Positions 41,112 through 49,296 of a stretch of 62,937 nucleotides of DNA are shown here, in pieces. The stretch comes from Solirubrobacterales bacterium (GTDB lineage Bacteria > Actinomycetota > Thermoleophilia > Solirubrobacterales > Solirubrobacteraceae): positions 1 through 62,937 of the forward strand of contig PKXY01000009.1 in the NCBI GenBank assembly GCA_003132505.1. Direction: 5' to 3'. The notes beneath the pieces are model-generated. The model saw only the letters and a list, made by a program, of their open reading frames with translations. It was not told the origin of the DNA and did no database searches. The first letter of the stretch is position 1. Every line of letters starts with the position of its first letter. Position numbers and translations under genes: made by a program.

Positions 41112-42419
41112 ATGTCCGCGATCTCGGCTGCTCCTGCTGCGACGGCCCGTCGCTCGCGCGCGCGGCGCGCCCACCGTATGCCCGTCGAGCACTCGATGCT
41201 GCTGACCGCGACGCTCTGCCTGCTCGCCCTCGGCGCGGTGATGGTCTACAGCGCCTCGGCCCCTTCACTGCTCGTTGGAAGCGGCGGCAGCGGCACCGGT
41301 GAGCTCGTCAGCTTCGCCGTCTGGTCTGCGGTCGGCCTTGCCGCGATGGAGTTGGTTGCGCGCCGCGGCGTGTCCGTTCTGCGGGCGCTGACAGGTCCAC
41401 TGCTCGGGCTCGCCTTCTTCCTGCTGATCGCTGTCAAGCTGCCCGGCCTCGGTCACGCCACCAACGGCGCGCAGCGCTGGATCGGCGCCGGGCCGTTGAA
41501 GTTCGAGCCCTCGGAGCTGATGAAGCTCGCGCTCGTGCTCTACAGCGCCCAGGTGCTGGCGGGCCGCGCGACAAACCCGGAGCGGCTGCGCGTCGCGCTC
41601 AAGCGGCTGATCATCGTCGCCTGCGCGGCGGGGCTGCTTGTCGTCACGCAGCCCGACCTCGGCACCACGCTCGTGATCGCCTTCTCGCTGACGTCGATGG
41701 TCTTCGCGGCCGGCGTGCCGCTGCGCTTGCTCTTCATCGGCGCCGCCGCGCTGGTCGGTCTCGTGTTGATGTTCGCCGCCGTCCAGCCCTACGCGGTCGC
41801 GCGCCTGACCTCGTTCATCGACCCCTGGGCGCACGCGAACGGCTCCGGCTACCAGGCGGTCTGGGGGCAGATCGCGATCGGCTCCGGGGGTCTGCTCGGT
41901 CGCGGGCCCGGTGGCGGCGTGACCAAGGATCTCTACCTGCCGAACGGCTCGACCGACTTCATCCTGGCGGTGATCGGCGAAGAGCTCGGAGTCGTCGGGA
42001 TCTGCGGCGTGCTCTTCCTTTACGGCATGGTCATCTATGCCGGGCTGCGCACCGCCAAGGCCGCGCTCGATCCCTATTCGATGCTGCTCGCTGCGGGCGT
42101 GACGTCGCTGATCGCGGTGCAGGCGATCCTCAACGTGTTCGCCGTTCTCAGCATCGCGCCGCTCACCGGCGTGCCGCTTCCGTTCGTCTCCTACGGCTCG
42201 TCGAGCCTGCTGGTGATGCTCAGCGGAATGGGCATACTGCTCGCCGTGTCGCGTCAGAACGCGGCCGGCCTGCGGATCGTGGAGCGCACGCGGGCGCGAA
42301 ACCCGCGACGATCCGAGGATGGGCGCAGTGCCACGGATCGCGATCGCAGCCGGCGGAACGGCCGGGCACGTGATGCCGGCGCTGGCGATCGCCGACGCGC
42401 TTACGGCGAAGCAAGCTAG
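41112..42419 (+). CDS. ftsW: Lipid II polymerase FtsW (SEDS family)
   Basis: This 435-residue protein has about ten membrane segments and polymerises lipid II at the septum with FtsI. SEDS motifs are present: GAQRWIGAGPLKFEPSELMKLAL, TQPDLGTTLVI, GSGGLLGRGPG, LPNGSTDFILAVIGEELG and PFVSYGSSSLL. The ATG has CAGGA 6 nt upstream. The C-terminal 40 residues are very basic (RARNPRRSEDGRSATDRDRSRRN) and their codons overlap murG by about 92 bp, more than any other overlap in the cluster. Confidence 0.94.
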   Translation: MSAISAAPAATARRSRARRAHRMPVEHSMLLTATLCLLALGAVMVYSASAPSLLVGSGGSGTGELVSFAVWSAVGLAAMELVARRGVSVLRALTGPLLGLAFFLLIAVKLPGLGHATNGAQRWIGAGPLKFEPSELMKLALVLYSAQVLAGRATNPERLRVALKRLIIVACAAGLLVVTQPDLGTTLVIAFSLTSMVFAAGVPLRLLFIGAAALVGLVLMFAAVQPYAVARLTSFIDPWAHANGSGYQAVWGQIAIGSGGLLGRGPGGGVTKDLYLPNGSTDFILAVIGEELGVVGICGVLFLYGMVIYAGLRTAKAALDPYSMLLAAGVTSLIAVQAILNVFAVLSIAPLTGVPLPFVSYGSSSLLVMLSGMGILLAVSRQNAAGLRIVERTRARNPRRSEDGRSATDRDRSRRNGRARDAGAGDRRRAYGEAS

Positions 42420-43386
42420 CGTCTTCTTCATCGGCGGCGTCCGCGCCGAGCGCGACCTCGTCCTCGCCGCGGGCTACGAGCTGGAGCAGATCGACGTTCG
42501 CGGGCTCGATCGCCGCAATCCCCTGAAAGCCTCGGCGGCGCTCGCGCGCTCCGGGATTGCCACGGCTCGCGCTCGCGCGCTGCTGCGGGCTCACGACGCC
42601 ACTGCAGTGCTCGGTGCCGGGGGCTACGTCGCCGCTCCGGTCGGCCTCGCCGCGGTTGCGCTGCGCCTGCCGCTGGTGCTCTGCGAAGCGGACAGCCAGC
42701 TCGGTCTCAGCAATCGCCTGCTCGCGCCGCTCGCACGCCGTGTCTGCCTTGCGTTCCCGATCGCCGGTCGCGACGATCCGCGCTACCTCGTGACCGGACG
42801 CGCAGTGGCACCACCGCGCAGCGACCGCGCCGCCGCGCGCCGGCAGCACGCGCTGCGCGACGACGAGCTGATGGTGCTCGTGTTCGGCGGCTCACTCGGT
42901 GCGCGCTCGATCAACGAGGCGGCGCTGGCCGGTCTCGACGGCGCCCGCTTTCGCGTGCTGCACGTCACCGGTCGCCGCGACTGGCCGGCGTTCCGCACCC
43001 GTTCGCACGCCCCGGGGTACGAGCTGCACGAGTACCTCGCACCCGACCAGTTCGAGACCGCTCTCGCCGCCTGCGATCTCGTCGTCGCGCGTGCCGGAGG
43101 CTCGATCTTCGAGATCGCCGCGCACGGCCGGCCCGCGATTCTCGTGCCCTACCCGCATGCGACCGCCGACCACCAGACGACGAACGCAGGATGGATGGTC
43201 GATGCCGGCGCGGCGATCCTGCTCGAGGATCGCGAGCTCAGCGGGCCGCGCCTCGCGAGCGAGGTCGGTCGCCTGATCGCCGACCCGGCGCGGCTCGCCG
43301 CCATGGCGCGGGCGTCACTCGCGCTGGCGCGCCCCGATGCCGCGCCGGCGATCGCCGCCGAGGTGCTCGCGGTGGCGCACCGATGA
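42328..43386 (+). CDS. murG: UDP-GlcNAc:lipid I GlcNAc transferase
   Basis: This 352-residue GT28 glycosyltransferase makes lipid II at the inner membrane face. Motifs are IAIAAGGTAGHVMPALAIA, AVLGAGGYVAAPV, VLVFGGSLGARSINEA and the donor loop VVARAGGSIFEIAAHGRPAILVP. GTG 42328 was preferred: GAGG lies 9 nt upstream, while ATG 42319 directly abuts it. Either start lies within ftsW. The stop overlaps the murC start (ATGA). Confidence 0.94.
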   Translation: MPRIAIAAGGTAGHVMPALAIADALTAKQASVFFIGGVRAERDLVLAAGYELEQIDVRGLDRRNPLKASAALARSGIATARARALLRAHDATAVLGAGGYVAAPVGLAAVALRLPLVLCEADSQLGLSNRLLAPLARRVCLAFPIAGRDDPRYLVTGRAVAPPRSDRAAARRQHALRDDELMVLVFGGSLGARSINEAALAGLDGARFRVLHVTGRRDWPAFRTRSHAPGYELHEYLAPDQFETALAACDLVVARAGGSIFEIAAHGRPAILVPYPHATADHQTTNAGWMVDAGAAILLEDRELSGPRLASEVGRLIADPARLAAMARASLALARPDAAPAIAAEVLAVAHR

Positions 43387-44726
43387 GCGCTTCGGCGGCG
43401 CCGGCCTGGAGCGGCCGGCGGCTTCACTTCGTCGGCGTCGGGGGGGCTGGGATGAGCGCCTACGCGCGCGCTGCACACCAGCTCGGCGCGAGCGTCACGG
43501 GCTCCGATCGCAGCGACTCGCCATTTGCGCAGGCCCTCTTCGCCGACGGCGTGCTCGAGCCGCTGATCGGGCATCGGGCCGAGAACATTCCTTCGGCTGA
43601 TGACGTCGTCGTCGTTTTCTCGAGCGCAATCGCCGCCGACAACGTCGAGCGGCTTGCCGCCGCCGAGCGCGGCCTGCGTGTGATGACGCGCGCCGAGCTC
43701 CTGGGCGAGCTGAGCGTGCTGCGGCGCACGATCGCCGTCGCCGGCGCGCACGGCAAGACCACCACGACCGCGATGATCGCGGCCGCGCTTCGCGGCGGAG
43801 GACTCGATCCCGGCTACCTGATCGGTGGCGCGCTGCCCGGTGGCGGCCCCGGCGGCGAGTGGGGCAGCGGCGAGTGGCTCATCGTCGAGGCCGACGAGTC
43901 CGACCGCTCGCTGCTGTCGCTCGACGTGGAGATCGCCGTACTGTTGAACGCCGAGCTGGACCACCACGACCGCTTCGGCTCGCTGGCGGAGATCGAAGCG
44001 GTCTACCGCGAGTTTCTGGCGCACGCTCCGCAGGCGGTGATCTGGAACCGCCCCGAACTGCTCGCGCTCCGCGACGGCCCTGTGGTGGCATACGACGCCA
44101 CGCCCGAGCTGACCGCTGGAGGCTCCCGCTTCGAGCACGACGGCGTGCCGGTGGAGTTACGTGTTCCCGGCGCGCACAATGCCCGCAACGCCGCCGCCGC
44201 CCTCAGCGTGGCGGCGCTCGTCGGCACCGATCTCGCCGCCGCCGCCGGCGCGCTCGGCGAGTTCGGTGGCGTCGCCCGGCGCTTCGAGCGACTCGGCGCG
44301 ACGGCGGGGGGCGCCGAGGTCTACGACGACTACGCCCATCATCCGAGCGAGATCGCCGCGACCCTCGCCGCCGCGCGTACGCTCGCCCCCGGGCGGCTGA
44401 TCGCAGCCTTCCAGCCCCACCTCTACTCGCGCACCCGGGCACTGCGACGCGAGTTCGGCGCAGCACTCGCAGCCGCCGACACGGTCGTCGTGCTCGACGT
44501 CTACCCGGCGCGCGAGCAGGCCGGCGACTTCCCCGGCGTCAGCGGCCTGATGGTCGCCGAGGCCGCGGCCGACGCGGCAGCAGGCAGGCCCGTCTACTGG
44601 CTGCCCGATCGTGACATCGCAGCGCGCGTCCTCCGGGACCTGCTCGGCTCGGGCGACCTCGTGATCGTGATGGGAGCGGGCGACATCGACGAGCTGGGAC
44701 GCCGGCTCGTGCACAGCAATGGTTGA
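43383..44726 (+). CDS. murC: UDP-MurNAc:L-Ala ligase
   Basis: This 447-residue Mur ligase adds L-alanine. Visible are the N-terminal HFVGVGGAGMSAYARAAH, the P-loop VAGAHGKTTTTAM, EADESDRSL, LNAELDHHDRF and DDYAHHPSEIAATL. It sits after murG, as in many actinobacterial dcw clusters. The last 8 bp overlap murB. Confidence 0.95.
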   Translation: MSASAAPAWSGRRLHFVGVGGAGMSAYARAAHQLGASVTGSDRSDSPFAQALFADGVLEPLIGHRAENIPSADDVVVVFSSAIAADNVERLAAAERGLRVMTRAELLGELSVLRRTIAVAGAHGKTTTTAMIAAALRGGGLDPGYLIGGALPGGGPGGEWGSGEWLIVEADESDRSLLSLDVEIAVLLNAELDHHDRFGSLAEIEAVYREFLAHAPQAVIWNRPELLALRDGPVVAYDATPELTAGGSRFEHDGVPVELRVPGAHNARNAAAALSVAALVGTDLAAAAGALGEFGGVARRFERLGATAGGAEVYDDYAHHPSEIAATLAAARTLAPGRLIAAFQPHLYSRTRALRREFGAALAAADTVVVLDVYPAREQAGDFPGVSGLMVAEAAADAAAGRPVYWLPDRDIAARVLRDLLGSGDLVIVMGAGDIDELGRRLVHSNG

Positions 44727-45618
44727 GATCGAGCACAACCACCCGCTCGCCCGCCTGACGACCGTGCGCACCGGGGGTCCGGCGGAGCTCTTCGCCCGCG
44801 CCGCGACGCTCGGCGACCTTCTCGAGCTGCTCGCATTCGCACACCGCGGCGGTCATGAGCTCCATGTGATCGGCTCGGGTTCGAACCTGCTCGTCGCTGA
44901 CGCCGGCGTCAGCGGCCTCGTAGTCCGTCTCGAGGGCCTGCTCGCGCGGATCGAGGCCTCGTCGGGAGCACTCGAGTGCGGAGGCGGCGCGCGGATGCCG
45001 ACGATCGCGGCACGGGCCGCTGCGCTCGGGCTGGCCGGCATCGAGTTTGCCGTCAACATCCCGGGCACCGTGGGTGGCGCCGTGCGGATGAATGCCAACG
45101 CCTACGGCGGGGCGCTTGCGTCGGTGCTCGAATGGGTCGACGTCGCGACCGTCGACGGCGTCTCGCGCCGGCGTCCGCAGCAGCTCGGATTCGCCTACCG
45201 CAGCTCCGCGCTCGGCCCGGATGAGATCGTCACGGCCGCTCGTTTCGCGCTCGTGCCATCGACCTCGACGGCGGTCAGGGCGACGCTCGCCGAGATGCGC
45301 GCGTGGCGCCACACAGCGCAGCCGAAGGGCATCAAGACGTTCGGATCGACGTTCAAAAACCCCGTTGGGAAGACCGCCGGAGCGCTGCTCGCGGCGGCTG
45401 GGGCTAGCGGACTGAGAGTCGGCGGCGCGCGCCTCTCGCCCAAGCACGCGAACTTCGTCGAGAACGTCGACGGCAGCGCGAGCACCGCCGACATCGTGTC
45501 GCTGATGGCGCTTGCGCGCGAGCGCGTGCTCGAGCACTCGGGAATCGCGCTCGAGCGCGAGGTGCAGGCCTTCGGCGAGGTCCGCTTTCCCTGGGAGCCG
45601 CCGGCCAGCGGCGGGTAG
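44719..45618 (+). CDS. murB: UDP-N-acetylenolpyruvoylglucosamine reductase
   Basis: This 299-residue FAD enzyme reduces the enolpyruvyl group to make UDP-MurNAc. FAD-binding segments are TVRTGGPAELFARA, VIGSGSNLLVAD and FAVNIPGTVGGAVRMNANAYGG. The catalytic region has FAYRSSAL and KTFGSTFKNPVGKTAG. The short form with a YRSS loop fits type II MurB. It overlaps murC by 8 bp and is followed by a strong hairpin before ftsQ. Confidence 0.95.
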   Translation: MVEIEHNHPLARLTTVRTGGPAELFARAATLGDLLELLAFAHRGGHELHVIGSGSNLLVADAGVSGLVVRLEGLLARIEASSGALECGGGARMPTIAARAAALGLAGIEFAVNIPGTVGGAVRMNANAYGGALASVLEWVDVATVDGVSRRRPQQLGFAYRSSALGPDEIVTAARFALVPSTSTAVRATLAEMRAWRHTAQPKGIKTFGSTFKNPVGKTAGALLAAAGASGLRVGGARLSPKHANFVENVDGSASTADIVSLMALARERVLEHSGIALEREVQAFGEVRFPWEPPASGG

Positions 45619-45644
45619 GGGTTCGGCGCTCGAGCGCGAACCCC
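45618..45644 (+). other. Strong RNA hairpin between murB and ftsQ
   Basis: GGGGTTCG (45618-45625) pairs perfectly with CGAACCCC (45637-45644). The inner CGCTCGAGCG is itself palindromic and extends the stem past one bulged G. It starts on the last base of the murB stop and ends 5 nt before the ftsQ GTG, taking up the only AGGGG that could act as a ribosome site. There is no T run, so it probably affects translation or mRNA processing rather than termination. Confidence 0.7.
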
Positions 45645-45649
45645 GAAAT

Positions 45650-46447
45650 GTGTACCTGCGCTACAAGCTCGGCTTGGCGGCGCTTGCGCTGCTCGCAACC
45701 TACGGCTTGTGGCTTGGGCTGCTGCGCAACCTCGCGCTGTTCGAGGTACGGAGCGTCACCATCAGCGGCCTCGCCGGCAATGCTGCGCCGCAGATCGCCT
45801 CAACGCTCGAGCTGACCGCGCGGGAGATGACGACCACCAACTTCTCGCTCGAGCGCCTGCGCTCCTCGGTCGCCGACTACCAGTCGGTCGCGACCCTGCG
45901 CGCCGACACCGAGTTCCCGCATGGCGTGCGGATCGAGGTCGTCGAGCGACGGCCCCTGGCGCGGCTCGACTACGACGGGACGATCGTCGCGGTGGCGAGC
46001 AACGACCACGTGCTGTCCGGGCTCGCGGCGTTGCGGACCCTGCCGCTGGTGCGCTCGAGCTTCGCGCCGCGCGGCGAGCGAGTGATCGACCCGCTGGCGC
46101 GTGAGGAGCTGGCACTGCTCGCCGCTGCGCCGGAGCCGCTGCGCAGCCACGTTTACCAGGTACGCCTGAGCAACGAGGGCCTGACGGTGCGCCTCCGGCA
46201 CGGTCCGCTGATCTACTTCGGCGACGGCGCGCTGCGCCATGCGAAGTGGGATTCAGCCGCCGTTGTGCTCGCGAACCCCAGCTCGCGCGGAGCGCGCTAC
46301 ATCGACGTGTCGTTGCCCGCTCGTCCGGCCGCAGCGATCGGCGACCCGGCGACCGAGGAGCTCAGCACCTCGCCTCAGGGCACCGCCAGCGTCGCAACGA
46401 TCCTCGGAGGCGCCTCGTCCGAGGCCTCAAGCTCCACTTCAGGATGA
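45650..46447 (+). CDS. ftsQ: Cell division protein FtsQ
   Basis: This 265-residue bitopic protein has one membrane helix at about 8-25 (LALLATYGLWLGLLRN region) and a POTRA domain (FEVRSVTISGLAGNAAPQIASTLEL). The beta-domain follows (VATLRADTEFPHGVRIEVVERRPLARLDYDG...), then a Ser/Ala-rich tail. FtsQ links the early and late divisome proteins. GTG 45650 is the only reasonable start before the membrane helix. It has no free ribosome site because of the hairpin just upstream, so low translation is expected. Confidence 0.9.
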   Translation: MYLRYKLGLAALALLATYGLWLGLLRNLALFEVRSVTISGLAGNAAPQIASTLELTAREMTTTNFSLERLRSSVADYQSVATLRADTEFPHGVRIEVVERRPLARLDYDGTIVAVASNDHVLSGLAALRTLPLVRSSFAPRGERVIDPLAREELALLAAAPEPLRSHVYQVRLSNEGLTVRLRHGPLIYFGDGALRHAKWDSAAVVLANPSSRGARYIDVSLPARPAAAIGDPATEELSTSPQGTASVATILGGASSEASSSTSG

Positions 46448-46523
46448 CTTGGCATGGTCGATGAATCACTCTAGAGTTGAGACTTCGAACATCTGCAACG
46501 ATGCTTGCGCCGTGCGCTTGGCG

Positions 46524-46552
46524 TTGACAGGCAAAGGAGCCCTGCATAACGT
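46524..46552 (+). promoter_or_regulatory. ftsZ promoter
   Basis: TTGACA (46524-46529) and TAACGT (46547-46552) are 17 bp apart in the 146-bp gap between ftsQ and ftsZ. Transcription would start near 46559, leaving a leader of about 35-60 nt. It is a sigma-70-type promoter and gives ftsZ its own expression. Confidence 0.7.
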
Positions 46553-46593
46553 GGGTTTCTGGCGCCGTCTCCGCGACGTCTAAAAACCCTTCT

Positions 46594-47748
46594 GTGTCAG
46601 TCGAGACTCTTATTTCTATGGACGGCGGTAACTACCTAGCTGTAATCAAGGTCGTCGGGGTTGGCGGCGCGGGCACGAACGCGGTCAGCCGAATGGTCGA
46701 CGCCGGCCTGCGTGGTGTCGAGTTCATCGCCACCAACACCGACGCCCAGTCGCTGCAGTCCTCCGACGCCGACGTCAAGATCAACATCGGCAGCGAGTTG
46801 ACGCACGGCCTCGGTGCCGGCGCGAATCCGGAGACCGGCTTTGGCGCCGCGTCCGAGTCGCGCGACGAGCTCAAGGAGTCGCTGAAGGGCGCGGACATGG
46901 TCTTCGTCACGGCGGGCGAGGGTGGCGGCACAGGTACCGGCGCGTCCCCCGTGATCGCCGAGATCGCGAAGAAGGAGATCGGCGCGCTGACGATCGGCAT
47001 CGTCACACGACCGTTCGACTTCGAAGGCACGCATCGCATGCGCCAAGCCGAGGAAGGCATCCGCCGGCTGCGCGACCAGGTCGACGCGCTGATCGTGATC
47101 CCTAACGAGCGACTGCTCACGATCGTCGAGAAGAAGACGACGATGGTCGAGGCGTTCAAGGTCGCCGACAACGTGCTGCGCTTCGGCGTGCAGGGGATCA
47201 CCGATCTCGTCACGGTGCCCGGCCTGATCAACCTCGACTTCGCCGACGTCCGCACGATCATGACCGGGGCCGGCACGGCGATGATGGGAATGGGCACCGG
47301 CGTCGGCGAGGGTCGCGCGAGCGACGCCGCTCAGGAGGCGATCAGCTCGCCGCTGATCGAGGAGGACATCCAGGGCGCGACCGGGATCATCATCAACATC
47401 ACCGGTCCGCGCGACCTCGGCCTGTTCGAGGTCGACGAGGCCGCGGAGATCGTCCAGGCGGCGGCCGATCCGGATGCCAACATCATCTTCGGTGCGGTCG
47501 TCGACGAGCAGCGCGGCGAGGAGGTCACCGTGACGGTGATCGGTACCGGCTTCGCACCACCGCCAGAGGCCCGCGGCCGCGCCAGCCGGCGCGAGTCGAT
47601 CGATCCGCTGCCGCGCAACCCGCGCGAGCGCGAGCGGCCGCGAAGCGAGCGGCCAGGCCGCGACCGTCCTCCCCGCGTCAGCGATCGTCAGCGCTCCTCG
47701 CTCGAGATCCGCGACGAGGACATCGACGTTCCGCCGTTCCTGCGCTGA
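46594..47748 (+). CDS. ftsZ: Cell division GTPase FtsZ
   Basis: This 384-residue tubulin homologue forms the Z ring. The N-terminal nucleotide fold has [15 protein letters not shown], the tubulin signature [12 protein letters not shown] and the T7 loop NLDFADVR. A charged linker ([14 protein letters not shown]) leads to the conserved C-terminal peptide DIDVPPFLR, which binds division partners. GTG 46594 and ATG 46618 are both possible starts; neither has a clear ribosome site. Glycine cleavage genes follow, instead of the sepF region usual in actinobacteria. Confidence 0.97.
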   Translation: MSVETLISMDGGNYLAVIKVVGVGGAGTNAVSRMVDAGLRGVEFIATNTDAQSLQSSDADVKINIGSELTHGLGAGANPETGFGAASESRDELKESLKGADMVFVTAGEGGGTGTGASPVIAEIAKKEIGALTIGIVTRPFDFEGTHRMRQAEEGIRRLRDQVDALIVIPNERLLTIVEKKTTMVEAFKVADNVLRFGVQGITDLVTVPGLINLDFADVRTIMTGAGTAMMGMGTGVGEGRASDAAQEAISSPLIEEDIQGATGIIINITGPRDLGLFEVDEAAEIVQAAADPDANIIFGAVVDEQRGEEVTVTVIGTGFAPPPEARGRASRRESIDPLPRNPRERERPRSERPGRDRPPRVSDRQRSSLEIRDEDIDVPPFLR

Positions 47749-47772
47749 GATAGGCCAAGAGCAGCGACGCGC

Positions 47773-47778
47773 TAGCCT
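47773..47778 (+). promoter_or_regulatory. -10 element of the gcv operon
   Basis: TAGCCT lies 6 nt before ATG 47785, consistent with a leaderless gcvT mRNA. Confidence 0.5.
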
Positions 47779-47784
47779 GCGCGA

Positions 47785-48867
47785 ATGGCTGCTGCCCCTG
47801 CGTCGGCGACGCCGCTGCGCCACACATCGCTCTATGAGAAGCACGTCGCGCTCGGAGCGCGGATGGTCCCGTTCGCCGGCTGGGAGATGCCCGTTCAGTA
47901 TGAGGGGGTCATCGCCGAGCACAACGCCGTGCGCCGCGACGCCGGCATCTTCGACGTCTCGCATATGGGCGAGATCGAGACGAGTGGGCCGGCAGCGCTC
48001 GAGCTGCTCCAGCGACTGCTGTCAAACGACCTTGCAAAAGTCGAAGTCGGCGGCGCGCAGTACAGCGTGCTCTGCCGCGAGGACGGCGGCGTACTCGACG
48101 ACTGCTTCACCTATCGGCTCGGCCCCGAGCGCTACCTCACCGTTACGAACGCCGCCAACCACGAGCAGGACCTCGGCTGGTTCATCGCCCATCGCGGCAC
48201 CCACGACGTCGAGATCCGCAATCGCGCCGAGGACTACGCGATGCTCGCCGTCCAGGGTCCGATCGCGCGCGAGATCGTGCAAGCGATCGCCAACGCTCCG
48301 CTACCCAAGCGGATGCGCGTCGAGGAGCGCGTGATCGATGGGATCGAGGCGCTCGTGTGCGGGACCGGCTACACGGGCGAGGATGGCGTCGAGCTGCTGC
48401 TCGCGCCGGCCGATGCCCCGGCGGTCTGGGATGCGCTGGTCCGCCGCGGCGCCCGTCCGGCGGGGCTGGCGGCCCGCGACACGCTGCGCACGGAGGTCTG
48501 CTACCACCTTTACGGCAACGATCTTTCGAGTGACCACGGGCCGATCGAGGCGGGTCTCGGCTGGTGCTGCAAGGAGGACACCGGCTTCATCGGCGCGGAG
48601 GGGGTGCGCGCGGCGCGCAGCGATCCGCCGCCAGAGCAGCTGGTGCCGTTCAAGCTGATCGAGCGCGGCGTGGCTCGGGCCGGCGATCCGGTCGTTGGTG
48701 GTGGGCACGTGACGAGCGGGACGTTCTCGCCGAGCCTCGAGATCGGAATCGGCCTGGTCTACCTGCCGCGCGAGCGCAGTGCGGTCGGCAGCGAGTTCGA
48801 GGTTGACGTCCGCGGCAAGGCCCGCCGGGGCGTCGTCGCCGAACGCCCGCTTTACCGGCACCCGTGA
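47785..48867 (+). CDS. gcvT: Aminomethyltransferase (glycine cleavage T protein)
   Basis: This 360-residue tetrahydrofolate enzyme takes the aminomethyl group from lipoyl-GcvH and releases ammonia and methylene-THF. Motifs are LYEKHVALGARMVPFAGWEMPVQY at the start, FDVSHMGEIE, GTGYTGEDGVELL, LRTEVCYHLYGND and ASGTFSPSL-like VTSGTFSPSLEIGIG. It begins the gcvT-gcvH-gcvPA-gcvPB run. The upstream gap is only 36 bp and contains no glycine riboswitch. Confidence 0.95.
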   Translation: MAAAPASATPLRHTSLYEKHVALGARMVPFAGWEMPVQYEGVIAEHNAVRRDAGIFDVSHMGEIETSGPAALELLQRLLSNDLAKVEVGGAQYSVLCREDGGVLDDCFTYRLGPERYLTVTNAANHEQDLGWFIAHRGTHDVEIRNRAEDYAMLAVQGPIAREIVQAIANAPLPKRMRVEERVIDGIEALVCGTGYTGEDGVELLLAPADAPAVWDALVRRGARPAGLAARDTLRTEVCYHLYGNDLSSDHGPIEAGLGWCCKEDTGFIGAEGVRAARSDPPPEQLVPFKLIERGVARAGDPVVGGGHVTSGTFSPSLEIGIGLVYLPRERSAVGSEFEVDVRGKARRGVVAERPLYRHP

Positions 48868-48906
48868 CCCGTGACGCGCGGAGCGTTAGGCTGATGGGCA
48901 AGCGCT

Positions 48907-49296
48907 GTGGCAGAAGCCTCCTACCCACCTGAGCTGCTGTACCACCCCGAGCACGACTGGGCGCGGATCGAGGGCGATGTTGCGACCTTCGGCATCACCT
49001 GGCACGCGCAGGACGCGCTCGGCGACATCGTCTACTTCGATGCTCCCGCGATCGGCGCGCAGCTCTCCCAGAATGAGCCCTACACCGAGGTCGAGTCGGT
49101 CAAGGCCGTGTCGGACGTCTACGCGCCGCTCTCGGGAGAGCTCGTCGAAGTCAACGAGCGGCTCGCCGACAACCCCGAGCTCGTCAACGAGGATCCCTAC
49201 GGCGACGGCTGGATGGTGAAGATCCGGATCACTGACGCGGGGGAGGCCGGGGGGCTGCTGGCGCGCGACGCCTACGTCGCAACGCTCGAGGAATGA
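48907..49296 (+). CDS. gcvH: Glycine cleavage H protein
   Basis: This 129-residue lipoyl carrier has the lipoylation lysine K66 in VESVKAVSDVYAPLSGE. HPEHDWARIEGDVATFGIT at the N-terminus and LADNPELVNEDPYGDGWMVKI in the C-terminal half are typical. The start is GTG 48907. It shuttles the aminomethyl group between the P and T proteins. Its stop overlaps the gcvPA start (ATGA). Confidence 0.96.
   Translation: MAEASYPPELLYHPEHDWARIEGDVATFGITWHAQDALGDIVYFDAPAIGAQLSQNEPYTEVESVKAVSDVYAPLSGELVEVNERLADNPELVNEDPYGDGWMVKIRITDAGEAGGLLARDAYVATLEE

Noticed and set aside
47749..47784. Glycine riboswitch before gcvT
   Set aside because: The gap is only 36 bp and holds a -10 element; there is no room for the aptamer.
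46636..47964. Minus-strand open frame of 442 codons opposite ftsZ and gcvT
   Set aside because: Both plus-strand genes are certain. The opposite frame has no domain and spans two unrelated genes.
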